Assembly: GCA_963575745.1 (NCBI GenBank)
Contig: CAUYUJ010004291.1
Location: 310,317 to 374,316 of the forward strand
Reading direction: 5' to 3'
DNA from: Prorocentrum cordatum
Lineage: Eukaryota > Sar > Dinophyceae > Prorocentrales > Prorocentraceae
DNA length: 64,000 nucleotides
Position 1 is the first letter of the stretch, and every line of letters begins with the position of its first letter. The notes under the pieces were generated by a model. It did no database searches and was not told the DNA's origin. It saw only the letters and a program-made list of their open reading frames with translations. Made by a program: the position numbers and the translations under genes. Positions 11,904 through 22,274 of this stretch are shown here, piece by piece.

Positions 11904-12060
11904 TCAAGAGGGCACTTGGGGCAACTTTGTGCGAAACGATCTGCGGAGGGCCACGAGAAGGCGATCAGTCATGTTCCCAATGAACTTCCCAGACAGCTCT
12001 CCTGTAGCATGATGGTACTTCGAAGCCTCCGGAGACTCGCGGGCCCATGATGAACCATGC
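11552..12060 (+). repeat. Dispersed repeat segment, copy A, with 5' hairpin
   Basis: It opens with a hairpin (CTAGAACC ... GGTTCTAG, 11,552-11,585), then a segment shared with 21,074-21,680: the same words around 'CAGGCCCCAGGCCTTG', a GGTTCCCAGAAGGCCTTCTG palindrome, a (TCG)n run (about 11,817-11,900 here), and a common tail (AAGAGGGCACTTGGG ... GATGGTACTTCG). The two copies differ by point changes and by TCG length. The hairpin alone also occurs at 24,333-24,372. It has no coding content. It may be a non-autonomous mobile element or a segmental duplicate. Confidence 0.75.
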
Positions 12061-15000
12061 TCCCAGAAGGCTTTCTGGGGACATGGTTTGTTGGGGTGTG
12101 TTGGGGGGCCTCTTGAAATTAGTGAATCTTGCCTCCCAGGGCCCTGTTGGGGAGCCTCTTGAGTCCGTCCTGGAGCGTGTTGGAGTCCTCGTCGGCCGTC
12201 TTGAGGGCAGCTTGGGCGTCTTCGGGGTCTCTTGGGACCGTCTAGGGCCCTCTCGGAACCTACATTAGCCTGTCGTGCCCTGCTTCGGGGCGGGCCCGGG
12301 CCGCCTCGGGACCCCTCGGGGCCTTCTCTTGGCGCGCTCTTGGGGCACACTTGGGTTGTCTGGGGAGCATCCTGGGCCCCTGGGCCGTCTGGGGGCCCTC
12401 GTCGGGGCTTCGTGAGCCTTCTTGGAGCGATCTGAAAGGCCTCCGAGGCTGTGAGGGTGCGCTGGAAAGCGGGAAAAGCGAGAACGCCAAAATCCAAAAC
12501 ACTCGGAAAACGAAAGAATCTTGCCTTCCAGGGCCTTCTTGGGGAGCCTCTTGAGTCCGTCCTGGAGCGTGTTGGAGTCCTCGTTGGCTGTTTTGACGGC
12601 ATCTTGGGCGTCTTCGGGGCCTCGTGGGACCGTCTTGGGTCCTCTCGGGGCCTGTCGTGGCCTGGAGCATGATTGGTTCGGCTCTCTAAGAGGGGGGCCT
12701 CTGGGGACTTACCGAGGGGCGCCTGTTGGCCTTGTCGGCAAGCCTATTGGAAGCATGGTTGGGGCGGTGGGCGGAAGCCCAAGGAATCATGTTCCCGGAA
12801 AGCTATCTGGGAAATACGATTTACCGAAGTGTCTTGGGGACCCGCAGGGGGCTTCCCTGGGGGTCCCTTGGGGGCCTATTGGGGTTTCCGGGGGGCCTCT
12901 TGGGAGCCTCACGGGGATGAGCCTTTTGATGGCCTCCGGGGGCGTCCTAGGAGCCTCTCAGGCCGGAGACCTCGAAACGTCGCGCTCTTCGGGCCCTCTT
13001 GGGTCGCTCTTGGGGCTGTCTTGGGGCGCTCTCGAAGCTCTCTTGACTCATCTGGAGAGCCTCCTGGGCCGTCTCTGGGTTTTCTTGGGAGCCTCTTCGG
13101 CCGTCTTGGAGCGATCTGAAGGGCCTCTGACGCGGTCCGGGACCGTGGGGATGCGGAACATGGGAGAGCGCAAGAATGCTTCAAAAACCATTGGAAATCT
13201 AATGATTTTCGGCGTCTGGGGCCCTCTGGAGGGGTTTCTGGAGGCGCTCTTGGGGCGTTTTGGCGGCGTCGTCGGCCGTCCTGAGGCCATCTTCGGCGTG
13301 TCCAGGGCCTCTGGGGGCTGTCTTTGGGCGTCCTGGAACCCGGAAATCATGTTCCCGGGGAGGCTTCCGGGAACATGATTTCGAGCGAGGCTCTCGTGGG
13401 CCTCCCTGAGGCTGTCTTGGGGGCCTCCTGGGCTGGCTTTGGGGCCTCTTGGGCCGTCTCGGGGGGGTCCGTGAGCCCCACAGGCCGACCCTTTTGGGCC
13501 GTCTGGGGCCCTGTTGGGTCTCTCTTGGGCTGTCTTTAGGCTCCTCGGGGGCGTCTGGGGTACTGCGAAGACGAAGCCAGCGAGTATGCTGAAAATGTAC
13601 GTTTTACTACGGGAGCGGGCTGATTTGTGCCTCTTGAAGGCCCTCTCGGGGCCCTCTTCGGCCATCTTCCAGCCATCTCGGGCGCTGTCTTGTCGGCCTC
13701 TTGGGCGTCCTCGGAACCCAGAAATATGTTCCCGGGGAGGCTTCCGGGAACATGATTTCGAACGAGGCCCTCTTGGGCCTCCCTGAAGCCGTCTTGGGGG
13801 CCTCCTGGGCTGGCTTTGGGGCCTCTTGGGCCGTCTCGGGGGGTTCCGTGAGCCCCACAGGCCGATCCTTTTGGACCGTCTTGGGCCCTCTTGGGTCTCT
13901 CTTGGGCTGTCTTGGGGCTCCTCGGGGGCGTCTGGGGTACTGTGAAGACGAAGCCAGCGAGTATGCTGAAAATGTACGTTTTACTACGGGAGCGGGCTGA
14001 TTTGTGCCTCTTGAAGGCCCTCTCGGGGCCCTATTCGGCCATCTTCCAGCCATCTCGGGCCCTCCGGGGCCTCACTGAGGCTGTCTTGTGGGCCTCTTGG
14101 GCGTCCTCGGAGACCGGAAATCATGTACCCGGAGAGGCTTCCAGGAACATGATTTCGAGCGAGGCTCTCGTGGGCCTCCCTGAGGCCGTCTTGGGGGCCT
14201 CCTGGGCTGGCTTTGGGGCCTCTTGGGCCGTCTCGGGGGGGTCCGTGAGTCCCACAGGCCGACCCTTTTGGGCCGTCTGGGGCCCTCTTGGGTCTCTCTT
14301 GGGCTGTGTTGGGGCTTCGCGGGGGCGTCTGTGGCACTGCGACGACGAAGCCAGCGAGTATGCCGAAAACGCAAGTTTTACGAAGGGAATGGGCCAATGT
14401 GTGCCTCTTGAAAGGGCTCGCACGGGCCCTCTTGGGGCGCTTTTGGGTGTCTTCGGGGCCTCTTCAGGCTTCCTTGACCATCTGTACGGCCCGGAGGCCT
14501 GTTGGGCTCTCCTGGAGGCGTCTTGGGGCGCGCTCAGGGCCATTTTTGGGCATCTTGGGGGCCTCTTGGGGGCCTCCGGGAAGGCTCTTGGGGGCTTCTT
14601 TGGGGCCTATTGGGGCCTCGCGGGGCCCTCTTGGGACCGCTGGGCTCGCTTAGGCAGTCTTGAAGCCCTGTCGGGGCTCTCCTGGAACCGTCTTGGGCGG
14701 CTCCTGGGCCATCTTGGGGCTCTCCTGGGCCGTCTTGGGACGATTTGGGGGGTCTCTTGGGCCGTCTTGGGACGGTCTTGGGGGCCTCTTCGGCCGTCTT
14801 GGAGCGGTTTTGGGAGACTATGGGACGGTCTTGGAGCGTCGGAACCCCGAAAAAGCGAGAAGGCCAAACACCTCGAAAAAAACAATAAAAATCACCGATT
14901 TTGGCTTGTCGGCGCTCTTTTGGGAGGCCTCTTGGGATGCCTTCGGGGCCTCATGGAGCTCTCTTGGAACGTCTTCGGGCCTTCCTGGCCATTCCTGAGG

Positions 15001-15115
15001 CTATCTATGCGCGTCTTGGAGCGCTCGCGGGCCGTCTTGGGCGCTCTCGAACTGTTCCTGGCGGTCCCAGGGGCCCTCCCGGACGCTTCGGGCGCTCCCG
15101 GGGGCGCCCTGCACC
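12040..15115 (+). repeat. CTTGGGG-family array with ~390-bp higher-order units
   Basis: The plus strand repeats short words such as GGGCCTCTTGGGCCGTCTTG at ~10-bp and ~20-bp spacing. From about 13,150 to 14,400 a higher-order unit of 378-396 bp is clear: palindrome, then a CTTGGG run, then the phrase GAAGCCAGCGAGTATG, then an A/T-richer spacer with CGTTTTAC. Palindromes lie at 13,344-13,381, 13,722-13,758 and 14,118-14,155. Because 390 is divisible by three, frames stay open for hundreds of codons (one of 493 codons on the plus strand from 13,891). Their Gly/Leu/Ser/Trp-rich repeat composition tells me they are not genes. Confidence 0.85.
13344..13381. repeat. Perfect 15-bp inverted repeat (unit palindrome)
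   Basis: AAATCATGTTCCCGG, an 8-nt spacer GGAGGCTT, then the exact reverse complement. Variants recur at 13,722, 14,118, 18,794, 19,191, 19,582, 20,120 and 20,517, once per ~390-bp unit. Looser GAAGGC-centred forms occur near 11,655, 11,708, 12,055, 12,790, 21,247 and 21,303. Confidence 0.9.
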
Positions 15116-15160
15116 CCCCATGGAGATTACAGGCACCGCCCCGGGCCGCCCACAGGCCCT

Positions 15161-15219
<59 letters not shown>

Positions 15220-15835
15220 CACAAACATCTACACATACTTACATATGCACATCAAAATACATGCAGACAGAGGCATTTATATATATATAGTATGTATGTA
15301 TTGCTGTATATGCACATACACATAAACATATACCTGTACATGGAGTCTAACAACATAGAGGTATGCACATGAGCATGTCTATACATATACAGACACAAAC
15401 AGCTATACCTAAACGCAGACATACACATACGCATATGCATATACTCATATACACACATGTATATGCACCTGTATATCTATATACATGTGCATGTACATAT
15501 GTCTTTATATTTACATATACATGCACATTTACATCGACTGATGCGTATGCATGAATTGACACACATGCATATACATGACCAGACCCATGCACATCCATAA
15601 ATGGACATATGTACACATGGAAATACATAGGTGCATATATATATGTGTATATATACACTTCCAGATAAGCATGCATGTGCACGTACATATTCATGGCAAG
15701 ATATACGTATATGCACATGTACATATACGTATGCACATGCATACATATATATATATATAGGTACATATTTATGGGCGCATATGCAGGTGTACGTATATTT
15801 ATGTGTACATAAACTTATATGGATCGAACTTGGTT
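15116..15835. repeat. Compound TA/GT/TACA microsatellite
   Basis: An uninterrupted (TA)n run of ~40 bp (about 15,161-15,202), then (GT)n, then a long degraded mix of ACATAT/TGCATA words to about 15,830. Cys/Tyr/Met/His-rich frames here are shadows. Confidence 0.9.
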
Positions 15836-15922
15836 TCGGGGCAGGGGTCCAGACCTCTGGGGAGCCACGGAAGGCGAGGTCGGACGTCTGGGAGCGTGGT
15901 AGGCCGTCGCGGGCCAAAGGTG

Positions 15923-15944
15923 CTCGAGCCAAAACGGCTGCGGA
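15923..15944 (-). other. Spliced-leader relic, 19 of 22 positions
   Basis: The minus strand matches the 22-nt dinoflagellate spliced leader at 19 positions; its core reads GCCGTTTTGGCTCGAG. Just downstream on the minus strand a shorter look-alike (CACCTTTGGCCCGCG) may be an older truncated relic. The minus-strand frame below it (residues such as SQTSDLAFRGSPEVWTPAPK, about 15,895-15,835) is short and runs into a microsatellite, so any retroposed cDNA here is truncated. Confidence 0.65.
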
Positions 15945-16480
15945 GGCCGAGGCGCGGGCGGAGATAAGCTCGGAGGAAGAGCCGCCTCCGTACCGCAGGC
16001 ATGCTGGGGAAGGTCAGGGTGCTCATGCCGGACTGGTGTCCCCAAGCAGCTTGTCTGCAGGGTTCTACAAATGCCATATTTACCCCCCCCCATAAAAAAA
16101 ACGTAGGTGCACTGTCCGATCCTGAACTGGCTGGGCGACGTCCCCTTCTGCCTCCCATTGCCTGTTGTTGTCTACCATTGTCTTCCGGTGGCTCCCATTG
16201 CCTGCCCATATCCCGAACACCATCCGCATCACTATCCCTATACAAATCCCTATCTCTGTCTTTATTCATATCCATATCCGTCTTCCCCGATACCTATCCC
16301 TATCCATATCCCCGTTGCCCTTATCCCCGTCCGAATTCCCTAACCTTTCTCCTATCCCCATATCCCCAATCCCATCCATCACCCTATATCCCTACATCCC
16401 TCTGTAAATATATAGGGAGAGAATGAGAGAAATAATTTTATATACTATCAAAAAGCATTGATGTTCTGGCCGTCGCCGTC
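15945..16480. repeat. TATCCC-type degenerate repeat and flanks
   Basis: From about 16,200 to 16,410 the plus strand repeats loose six- to eight-base words (CCTATC, CATATCCC, TATCCCTA). The flanks hold no supported gene. Confidence 0.6.
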
Positions 16481-16489
16481 CCAATGCAG

Positions 16490-16620
16490 GGTCCCGAGTG
16501 GGCCCTCTTCGGGGTCTCTTGAGGCAGTGTTCAGGCCGTGGGGGCTTCCTGGGCCGTCTTAGGGCCCCTCTGGGGCCGTGTTGGTCCCTCAGGGCAATCT
16601 TGGGGGCCTCTTTTTACAGT
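16490..16620 (+). repeat. CTTGGGG-family fragment
   Basis: A short stretch of the same GGGCCGTCTTAGGG/CTTGGGGGCCTC words as the main arrays, in plus orientation, cut off at both ends. The following 16,621-16,930 has no supported gene. Confidence 0.7.
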
Positions 16621-16939
16621 ACACTGGCGATCTGTTGCCAGTCGCCTTTGGCAAGGACGTAGACCACATGTCCGCGAACAGTGCCAGCGAACACACTGGG
16701 TACGTCGAAGGCGCGAGCGAAAGGACGGTGAAACGAGCGGCTTGCCTCAGAGCGCGACGCCACAGATAGCGAGAAGGGGGGAAGGGGATGAGGGCGAGGG
16801 AAGGAGGGCGGGAGGGGGGGGGGGGCGCCTCCGCCGCCCAGGCTGGCATCGCAGCTGGAATTGCGTAGATGTCGTGTACTTCTTGCGCTGATAACGCCGA
16901 CTGGTAAAACTGGAGGTTACCGACTGAACCATCCAGCCT

Positions 16940-17320
16940 CCTGCCGCCTCCTCCTCCTCCTCCTCCTCCTCTTCCTCCTCCTCCTCCTCCTCCTCCTCCT
17001 CCTCCTCGTCCTCCGCCTCCTCATCCTCCTCCTCCACCTCCTCCTCATCCTGTTCCTCCTCACACTCCTCCCACCCCCCCTCGTTCCTCCCTCCTGCTTC
17101 CTCCTCCTGCCTCCTGCCGCCGCCTCTCCTCCTCCTCCTCCTCCTCCTCCTCTCCTCCTCCTCGTCTTCCTCCTCCTCATTCGCCTCCGCCGCATCCTGG
17201 TCCTCCTGCTCTGCTCCTCCGCAGCCTCCCTGCTCCCCCCCCTCTCCTCCTCCTCCGCCTCCTTCCCCGCTCCTCCTCCTCTTCCTCCTCCTCCTCCTCC
17301 TCCTCCTCCTCCTAAGAACT
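16940..17320. repeat. (CTC)n microsatellite block
   Basis: Interrupted CTC triplets for ~380 bp. Long poly-Leu, poly-Arg and poly-Glu frames on the two strands are shadows. Confidence 0.9.
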
Positions 17321-17479
17321 GGACCGCGGACCGCAATCTGAGGCGGTGCCACCCGACCTAATCATTGCGACGTGTCGAACACGCCTCTCAACTTCAAACT
17401 TCAACGTGCCTGTGAAACTGATGCGGAAAACATCATGATACCCACCACTACGCGAAACTGAAAACACAGTCTAGACTGA

Positions 17480-17638
17480 CTACCTACCAGACCACCCCAA
17501 CCCAACCCGAAGACCCGAATTTCGGGTTGGGGGGTAAGGGTTCCATATGTGTTTTTTCGATGTTTCCCGACCCCCCCCCGCTGGAAATCGAGGGTAAATC
17601 TGAGCCTTCGGGTTGGGTTGGGGTGGTTTGGTGGGTGG
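17480..17638. repeat. 159-bp hairpin element with 33-bp arms
   Basis: The inner arms are perfect 22-bp inverted repeats (17,491-17,512 and 17,606-17,627; core CCCCAACCCAACCCGAAG). They extend outward to ~33 bp with three mismatches (17,480-17,512 against 17,606-17,638). The 93-bp spacer contains its own AACCCGAAATTCGGGT-like inverted element. It has no coding content. It could be a MITE-type element or a foldback small-RNA precursor. Confidence 0.75.
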
Positions 17639-17888
17639 TGATAGACGCATGCAGGCGAGGCAGCGCCGAGAACATGGAACAGGTGCTGGCACACAGACGC
17701 ATGGGGGCTCTTTGTACCTGACGCATTGAGCATCTGGCTAACCCAGACGATGCCCAGCGCCGTTCCTGCCGGGGCTTAATAAATAACTTATAAAGATCCG
17801 GGAGCTCTTGGGGGGCGTCGCGAGGCCGCCGGGAGCACCGGCCCCCCCATGGGGGAATGGGCCTATCCCCCCCAGGACCTAGAATGCG
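17639..17888. other. Unassigned DNA
   Basis: No supported gene or repeat between the hairpin element and the CATA microsatellite. Confidence 0.4.
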
Positions 17889-18298
17889 GGCTATATATAG
17901 ATATACACATACATACATACATACATACATACATACATGCATGCATGCATGCATACATACCTACCTACCTACCTACCTACCTACATGCACATACATACAT
18001 ACATACATACATGCATGCATGCATGCATGCATGCATGCATGCATGCATGCATACATACATATGCATGCATGCATGCATGCATGCATGCATGCATACATAC
18101 ATACATACACATACATACACATACACATACATACACATGCATGCATGCATGCATGCATACATACATACATACATACATACATACATACATACATACATAC
18201 ATACATACATACATACATACATACATGCATGCATGCATGCATGCATGCATGCAGTACATACATATATGCATGCATGCATGCATGCATGGAGTAGGCCA
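17889..18298. repeat. (CATA)n/(CATG)n compound microsatellite
   Basis: About 400 bp alternate between blocks of CATA and CATG tetramers, with short CCTA and CACATA inserts. Period-12 open frames (Met-His-Ala-Cys, Tyr-Ile-His-Thr) are shadows. Confidence 0.95.

Positions 18299-18334
<36 letters not shown>
18299..18334 (+). repeat. 36-base G homopolymer
   Basis: An unbroken run of 36 G, the longest homopolymer I noticed. It sits exactly between the CATA/CATG microsatellite and the outer edge of the 2.7-kb inverted repeat. Its true length is uncertain because such runs assemble poorly. Confidence 0.85.
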
Positions 18335-18336
<2 letters not shown>

Positions 18337-21015
18337 AAAATCGGCGGTGCCGTCATCCCCCATGGGGGGCCCCCCCGAACCTTTGGGGGGGTCACAGACC
18401 CCCCGGGACTGCCCCGGGCCGCTTCCAAATTGCCCACGACAGGCCACGCGGGCCGTACAGATGGTCACGAAAGCCTGAAGAGGCCCCGAAGACGCCCAAG
18501 AGCGCCTCAAGAGGGCCCGTGAGGGCCCTGAGAGCGCCTTCAAGAGGCAAAAATCGCCCCATTTCCTGTGTAAAAGGTGCATTTTCGGCATACTCGCTGG
18601 CTTCGTCTTCAGTGCCCCAGACGCCCCCGCGGCGCCCCAACACAGCCCAAGAGAGACCCAAGAGGGCCCCAGACGGCCCAAAAGGGTCGACCTGTGGGGC
18701 TCACGGAACCCCCCAAGACGGCCCAAGAGGCCTCGAAGCCGGCCCAGGAGGCCCCCAAGACGGCCCCAAGGAGGCCCAAGAGAGCCCCGTTCGAAATCAT
18801 GTTCCCGGAAGCCTCTCCGGGAACATTACTTCCGGGCTCCCAGGGCCCCCTACTGAGCCGCAGGACAGCCTCAGCGAGGCCCCGGAGGGCCCGAGATGGC
18901 TTGACGATGGCCGAAGAGGGCCCCAAGACGGCCTTCAAGAGGCAAACATCGGCCCATTTCGTTCGTAAAACGTACATATTCAGTATACTCCCTTGCTTCG
19001 TCTTCACAATGCCCCAGACGCTCCCGCGGAGCCCCAAGACAGCCCAAGAGAGATCCAAGAGGGCCCACGACGGCCCAAAAGGGTCGACCTGTGGGGCTCA
19101 CGGAACCCCCCAAGACGGCCCAAGAGGCCCCGAAGCCGGCCCAGGAGGCCCCCAAGACGGCCCCAGGGAGGCCCAAGAGAGCCCCGTTCGAAATCATGTT
19201 CCCGGAAGCCTCTCCGGGAACATTACTTCCGGGCTCCCAGGGCCCCTTCGACCCCTAGAGGGCCCAAGGACAGCCTCAGCGAGGCCCAAGAGGGCCCGAG
19301 ATGGCTTGAAGATGGCCGAAGAGGGCCCCAAGAGGGCCTTCAAGAGGCAAAAATTAACCCGTCCCCGTAGTAAAACGTACATATTCAGCATACTCCCTTG
19401 CTTCGTCTTCGCAGTGCCCCAGACGCCTCCGAGCCCCAAGACAGCCCAAGAGAGACCAAGACGGCCCAAAAGGGTCGTCCTGTGGGACTCACGGAACCCC
19501 CCGAGACGGCCCAAGAGGCCCCAAAGTCAGCCCAGGAGGCCCCCAAGACGGCCTCATGGAGGCCCAAGAGGGCCTCGTTCGAAATCATGTTCCCGGAAGC
19601 CTCGCCCGGAACATGATTCCTGGGTTCCCAGGACGCCCAAAGACAGCACCCAGAGGCCCCGGACACGCCGAAGATGGCCTCAGGACGGCCGACGACGCCG
19701 CCAAAACGTCCCAAGAGCGTCTCCAGAAGCCCCTCCAAAGGGCCCCAGAAGCCGAAAATCATACATTTTCCAATGGCTTTTGAAACATTATTGCGAAGGC
19801 CCGAAGAGCGCGAAATTTCGGTCTCCCGACTGAGAGGCTTGGGGTTTCCGTGAACCCAACAGGCCGACCCTTTTGGGCCGTCTTGGGCCCTCTTGGGTCT
19901 CTCTTGGGCTGCCTTGGGGCTCCGCGGGAGCGTCTGGGGCACTGTGAAGACGAAGCCAGCGAGTATGCCGAAAATGCACGTTTTACAAGGGAAATGGCCA
20001 GATGTTTGCCTCTTGAAGGCCCTCTCGGGGCCCTCTTCGGCCATCTTCAAGCCATCTCGGGCACTCTTGGGTCTCGCTGAGGCTGTCCTGGGGCCCAGTA
20101 GGGGGCCCTGGGAACCCAAAAGTCATGTTCCTGGAGAGGCTTTCGGGACCATGATTTCAAGCGGGGCCCTCTCGGGCCTCCCTGAGGCCGTCTTGGGGGC
20201 CTCCTGGGCCGGCTTCGGGGCCTCTTGGGCCGTCTTGGGGGGTTCCGTGAACCCCACAGGCCGACCCTTTTGGGCCGTCTTGGGCACTCTTGGGTCTCTC
20301 TTGGGCTGTCTTGGGGCTCCTCGGGGGCGTATGGGGCACTGCGAAGACGAAGCCAGCGAATATGCCGAAAATGCACGTTTCACCAGGGAAATGGCCAGAT
20401 GTTTGCCTCTTGAAGGCCGTCTCGGGGCCCTCTTCGGCCATCTTCAAAACATCTCGGGCCCTTTGGGGCCTCGCTGAGGCTGCCCTGGAGCTCAGTACGG
20501 GGCCCTGGGAACCCGGAAGTCATGTTCCCGGAGAGGCTTCCGGGAACATGATTTCGAACGAGGCCCTCTTGGGCCTCCCTGAGGCCGTCTTGGGGGCCTC
20601 CTGGGCCGGCTTCGGGGCCTCTTGGGCCGTCTTGGGGGTTCCGTGAGCCCCACAGGCCGACCCTTTTGGGCCGTCTTGGGCCCTCTTGGGTTTCTCTCGG
20701 GCTGTGTTGGGGCTCCTCGGGGGCGTCTGGGGCACTGCGCAGACGAAGCTAGCGAGCATGCCGAACATGCACGTTTTACGATCGAAATGGGCAGGTGTTT
20801 GCCTCTTCAAGGCCCTCTTGGGGCCCTCATGGGCCCTCTTGGGGCGCTCTTGGGCGTCTTCGGGGCCTCTTCAGGCTTTCGTGACCATCTGTACGGCCCG
20901 CGTGGCCTGTCGTGGGCAATTTGGAACCGGCCCGGGGCAGTCCCGGGGGGTCTGTGACCCCCCCAAAGGTTCGGGGGGGCCCCCATGGGGGATGACGGCA
21001 CCGATTTGGGCCCCC
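18335..21015. repeat. 2.7-kb inverted repeat of CTTGGGG units
   Basis: The left arm (18,335 to about 19,815) carries the family in minus orientation and the right arm (about 19,845-21,010) in plus orientation. The outer ~170 bp of the arms are almost identical when inverted (18,335-18,510 against 20,845-21,010, including ATTGCCCACGACAGGCCACG). Inside, unit palindromes lie at 18,794, 19,191 and 19,582 (left) and 20,120 and 20,517 (right), spaced 391-397 bp within an arm. The left arm has about one more unit. Long frames (418 codons from 18,577) are shadows. Confidence 0.85.
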
Positions 21016-21032
21016 CCCCAGCCTACTCATAC

Positions 21033-21073
<41 letters not shown>

Positions 21074-21074
<1 letters not shown>

Positions 21075-21372
21075 TAGAACCATTGCGCGCGCTTCGCGTG
21101 CGCTCAGGTTCTAGCAGGCCCCAGGCCTTGCCGAGTTCAGTGCTCCACTGAAGTGGTGGACAATAGACGGTCTCAACGGGAAATGAAAAAGTGTCCATGA
21201 TGCTGGCGCATTCTGGGCAAACAGAAGTCCATGCATGTCAGTCCGCATTCCAGAAGGCTTTCGGGAGAGATGGTTGCGTAGGGGGGCGGAGGCCTGATGA
21301 ATCGGGTTCCCAGAAGGCCTTCTGTGAACTTGGGTTTGGGGGGCGTCTTGGCGAGCCTGTTGGGGCGTGCCG

Positions 21373-21418
<46 letters not shown>

Positions 21419-21680
21419 AATGTCGTCGTCGCCTCTCGGGGCGTGCCGTCGTCGTCCTCGTCGACGTCCTCGTCTTCGTCGTTTCGTCGTCTTCGTTGTA
21501 GTCTCCAATTCAAGAGGGCACTTGGGACAACTCTATGCGAAACGATCCGATGATCCGCGGAGGGCCGCGAGAAGGCGATCTATCATGTTCCCAGTAAACT
21601 TCCCAGACAGCTCCCCGGCAGCGTGATGGTACTTCGGAGCCTCCGGAAACTCTCGGGCCAATGATGAAAATATCCCCGGG
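21074..21680 (+). repeat. Dispersed repeat segment, copy B, with 5' hairpin
   Basis: The second copy of the 11,552-12,060 segment. The hairpin (21,074-21,114) is fuller: 8-bp CTAGAACC/GGTTCTAG ends and an inner GCGCGCG/CGTGCGC stem around CTTCG. A (TA)n(CA)n run precedes it, as in copy A. The (TCG)n run is at about 21,368-21,420. The tail (AAGAGGGCACTTGGGACAAC ... GATGGTACTTCGGAGCCTCC) closes the shared part, and CTTGGGG repeats follow, as in copy A. Confidence 0.75.
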
Positions 21681-21940
21681 TGTGTGTTGGGGGATCTCTT
21701 AGGCGTTCTCTGGGGGGCCCATAGGGGCCACTTGAAGCTTCCTGGTGGCCTCTTTGGGGCTTCACGGGGCTTCTTGGGAGCCTCTTGGTGGCCTGGGCCA
21801 GAAACCTGGAAATATCGGTTCGCGGTGCCCCTCTGGGCCCCCTTTTGGGGCGCTCTTGGGGCACACTTGGGTTGTCTGGGGGGCCTCCTGGGTCGTCTTG
21901 GGGCACTCTTCGGGGCCCCGTGGGCCATCTATTTTTATCT
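21681..21940 (+). repeat. CTTGGGG-family fragment
   Basis: Short-period GGGCCTCTTGGGG words in plus orientation. The next ~330 bp to the pseudogene end at 22,275 hold nothing I recognise. Confidence 0.7.
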
Positions 21941-22274
21941 GAGGCCTGATCGACACGCCGCGCACTTAAGAACGACAAACAATTCACATGCGACAATTCT
22001 GCGATAAAATCGCTCCACTGAAGAGGCCAACGCCGCGAGCCACACAACCGTAATCCTGTTGCCCGCGGTGCCTCAGCGCCACGTGGAAGACAAGCATTCG
22101 GAATGTAAAGTATTGCTGCAAAAACTGGAGCAGAGCCGATTCGGGAGAACCCGTACTGTCTTTGAGGAAGGGTGAGGAGAGCGGGGTGCAAATGACAGGT
22201 CCTCCCTCTACTCCTCTCCCTCGTCCTATTACGCAGAGCACCTGCCTGCCGCTCTGCCAGGCCAGCCGCCCTCA

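Noticed and set aside
14884-14905. Spliced-leader relic in plus orientation (CCGATTTTGGCTTGTCG)
   Set aside because: It fits the A/T-richer spacer of the CTTGGGG family, also seen at 27,358 and 13,200; the leader match is poor.
16200-16410. Telomere-like tract (TATCCC words)
   Set aside because: Words are irregular and do not match TTTAGGG or its complement; treated as degenerate simple sequence.
17857-18294. Met-His-Ala-Cys repeat protein
   Set aside because: A pure CATA/CATG tetramer translation.
18577-19833. 418-codon plus-strand open frame as a repeat-protein gene
   Set aside because: It follows the ~397-bp DNA units exactly and its composition is that of the repeat words; no independent coding evidence.
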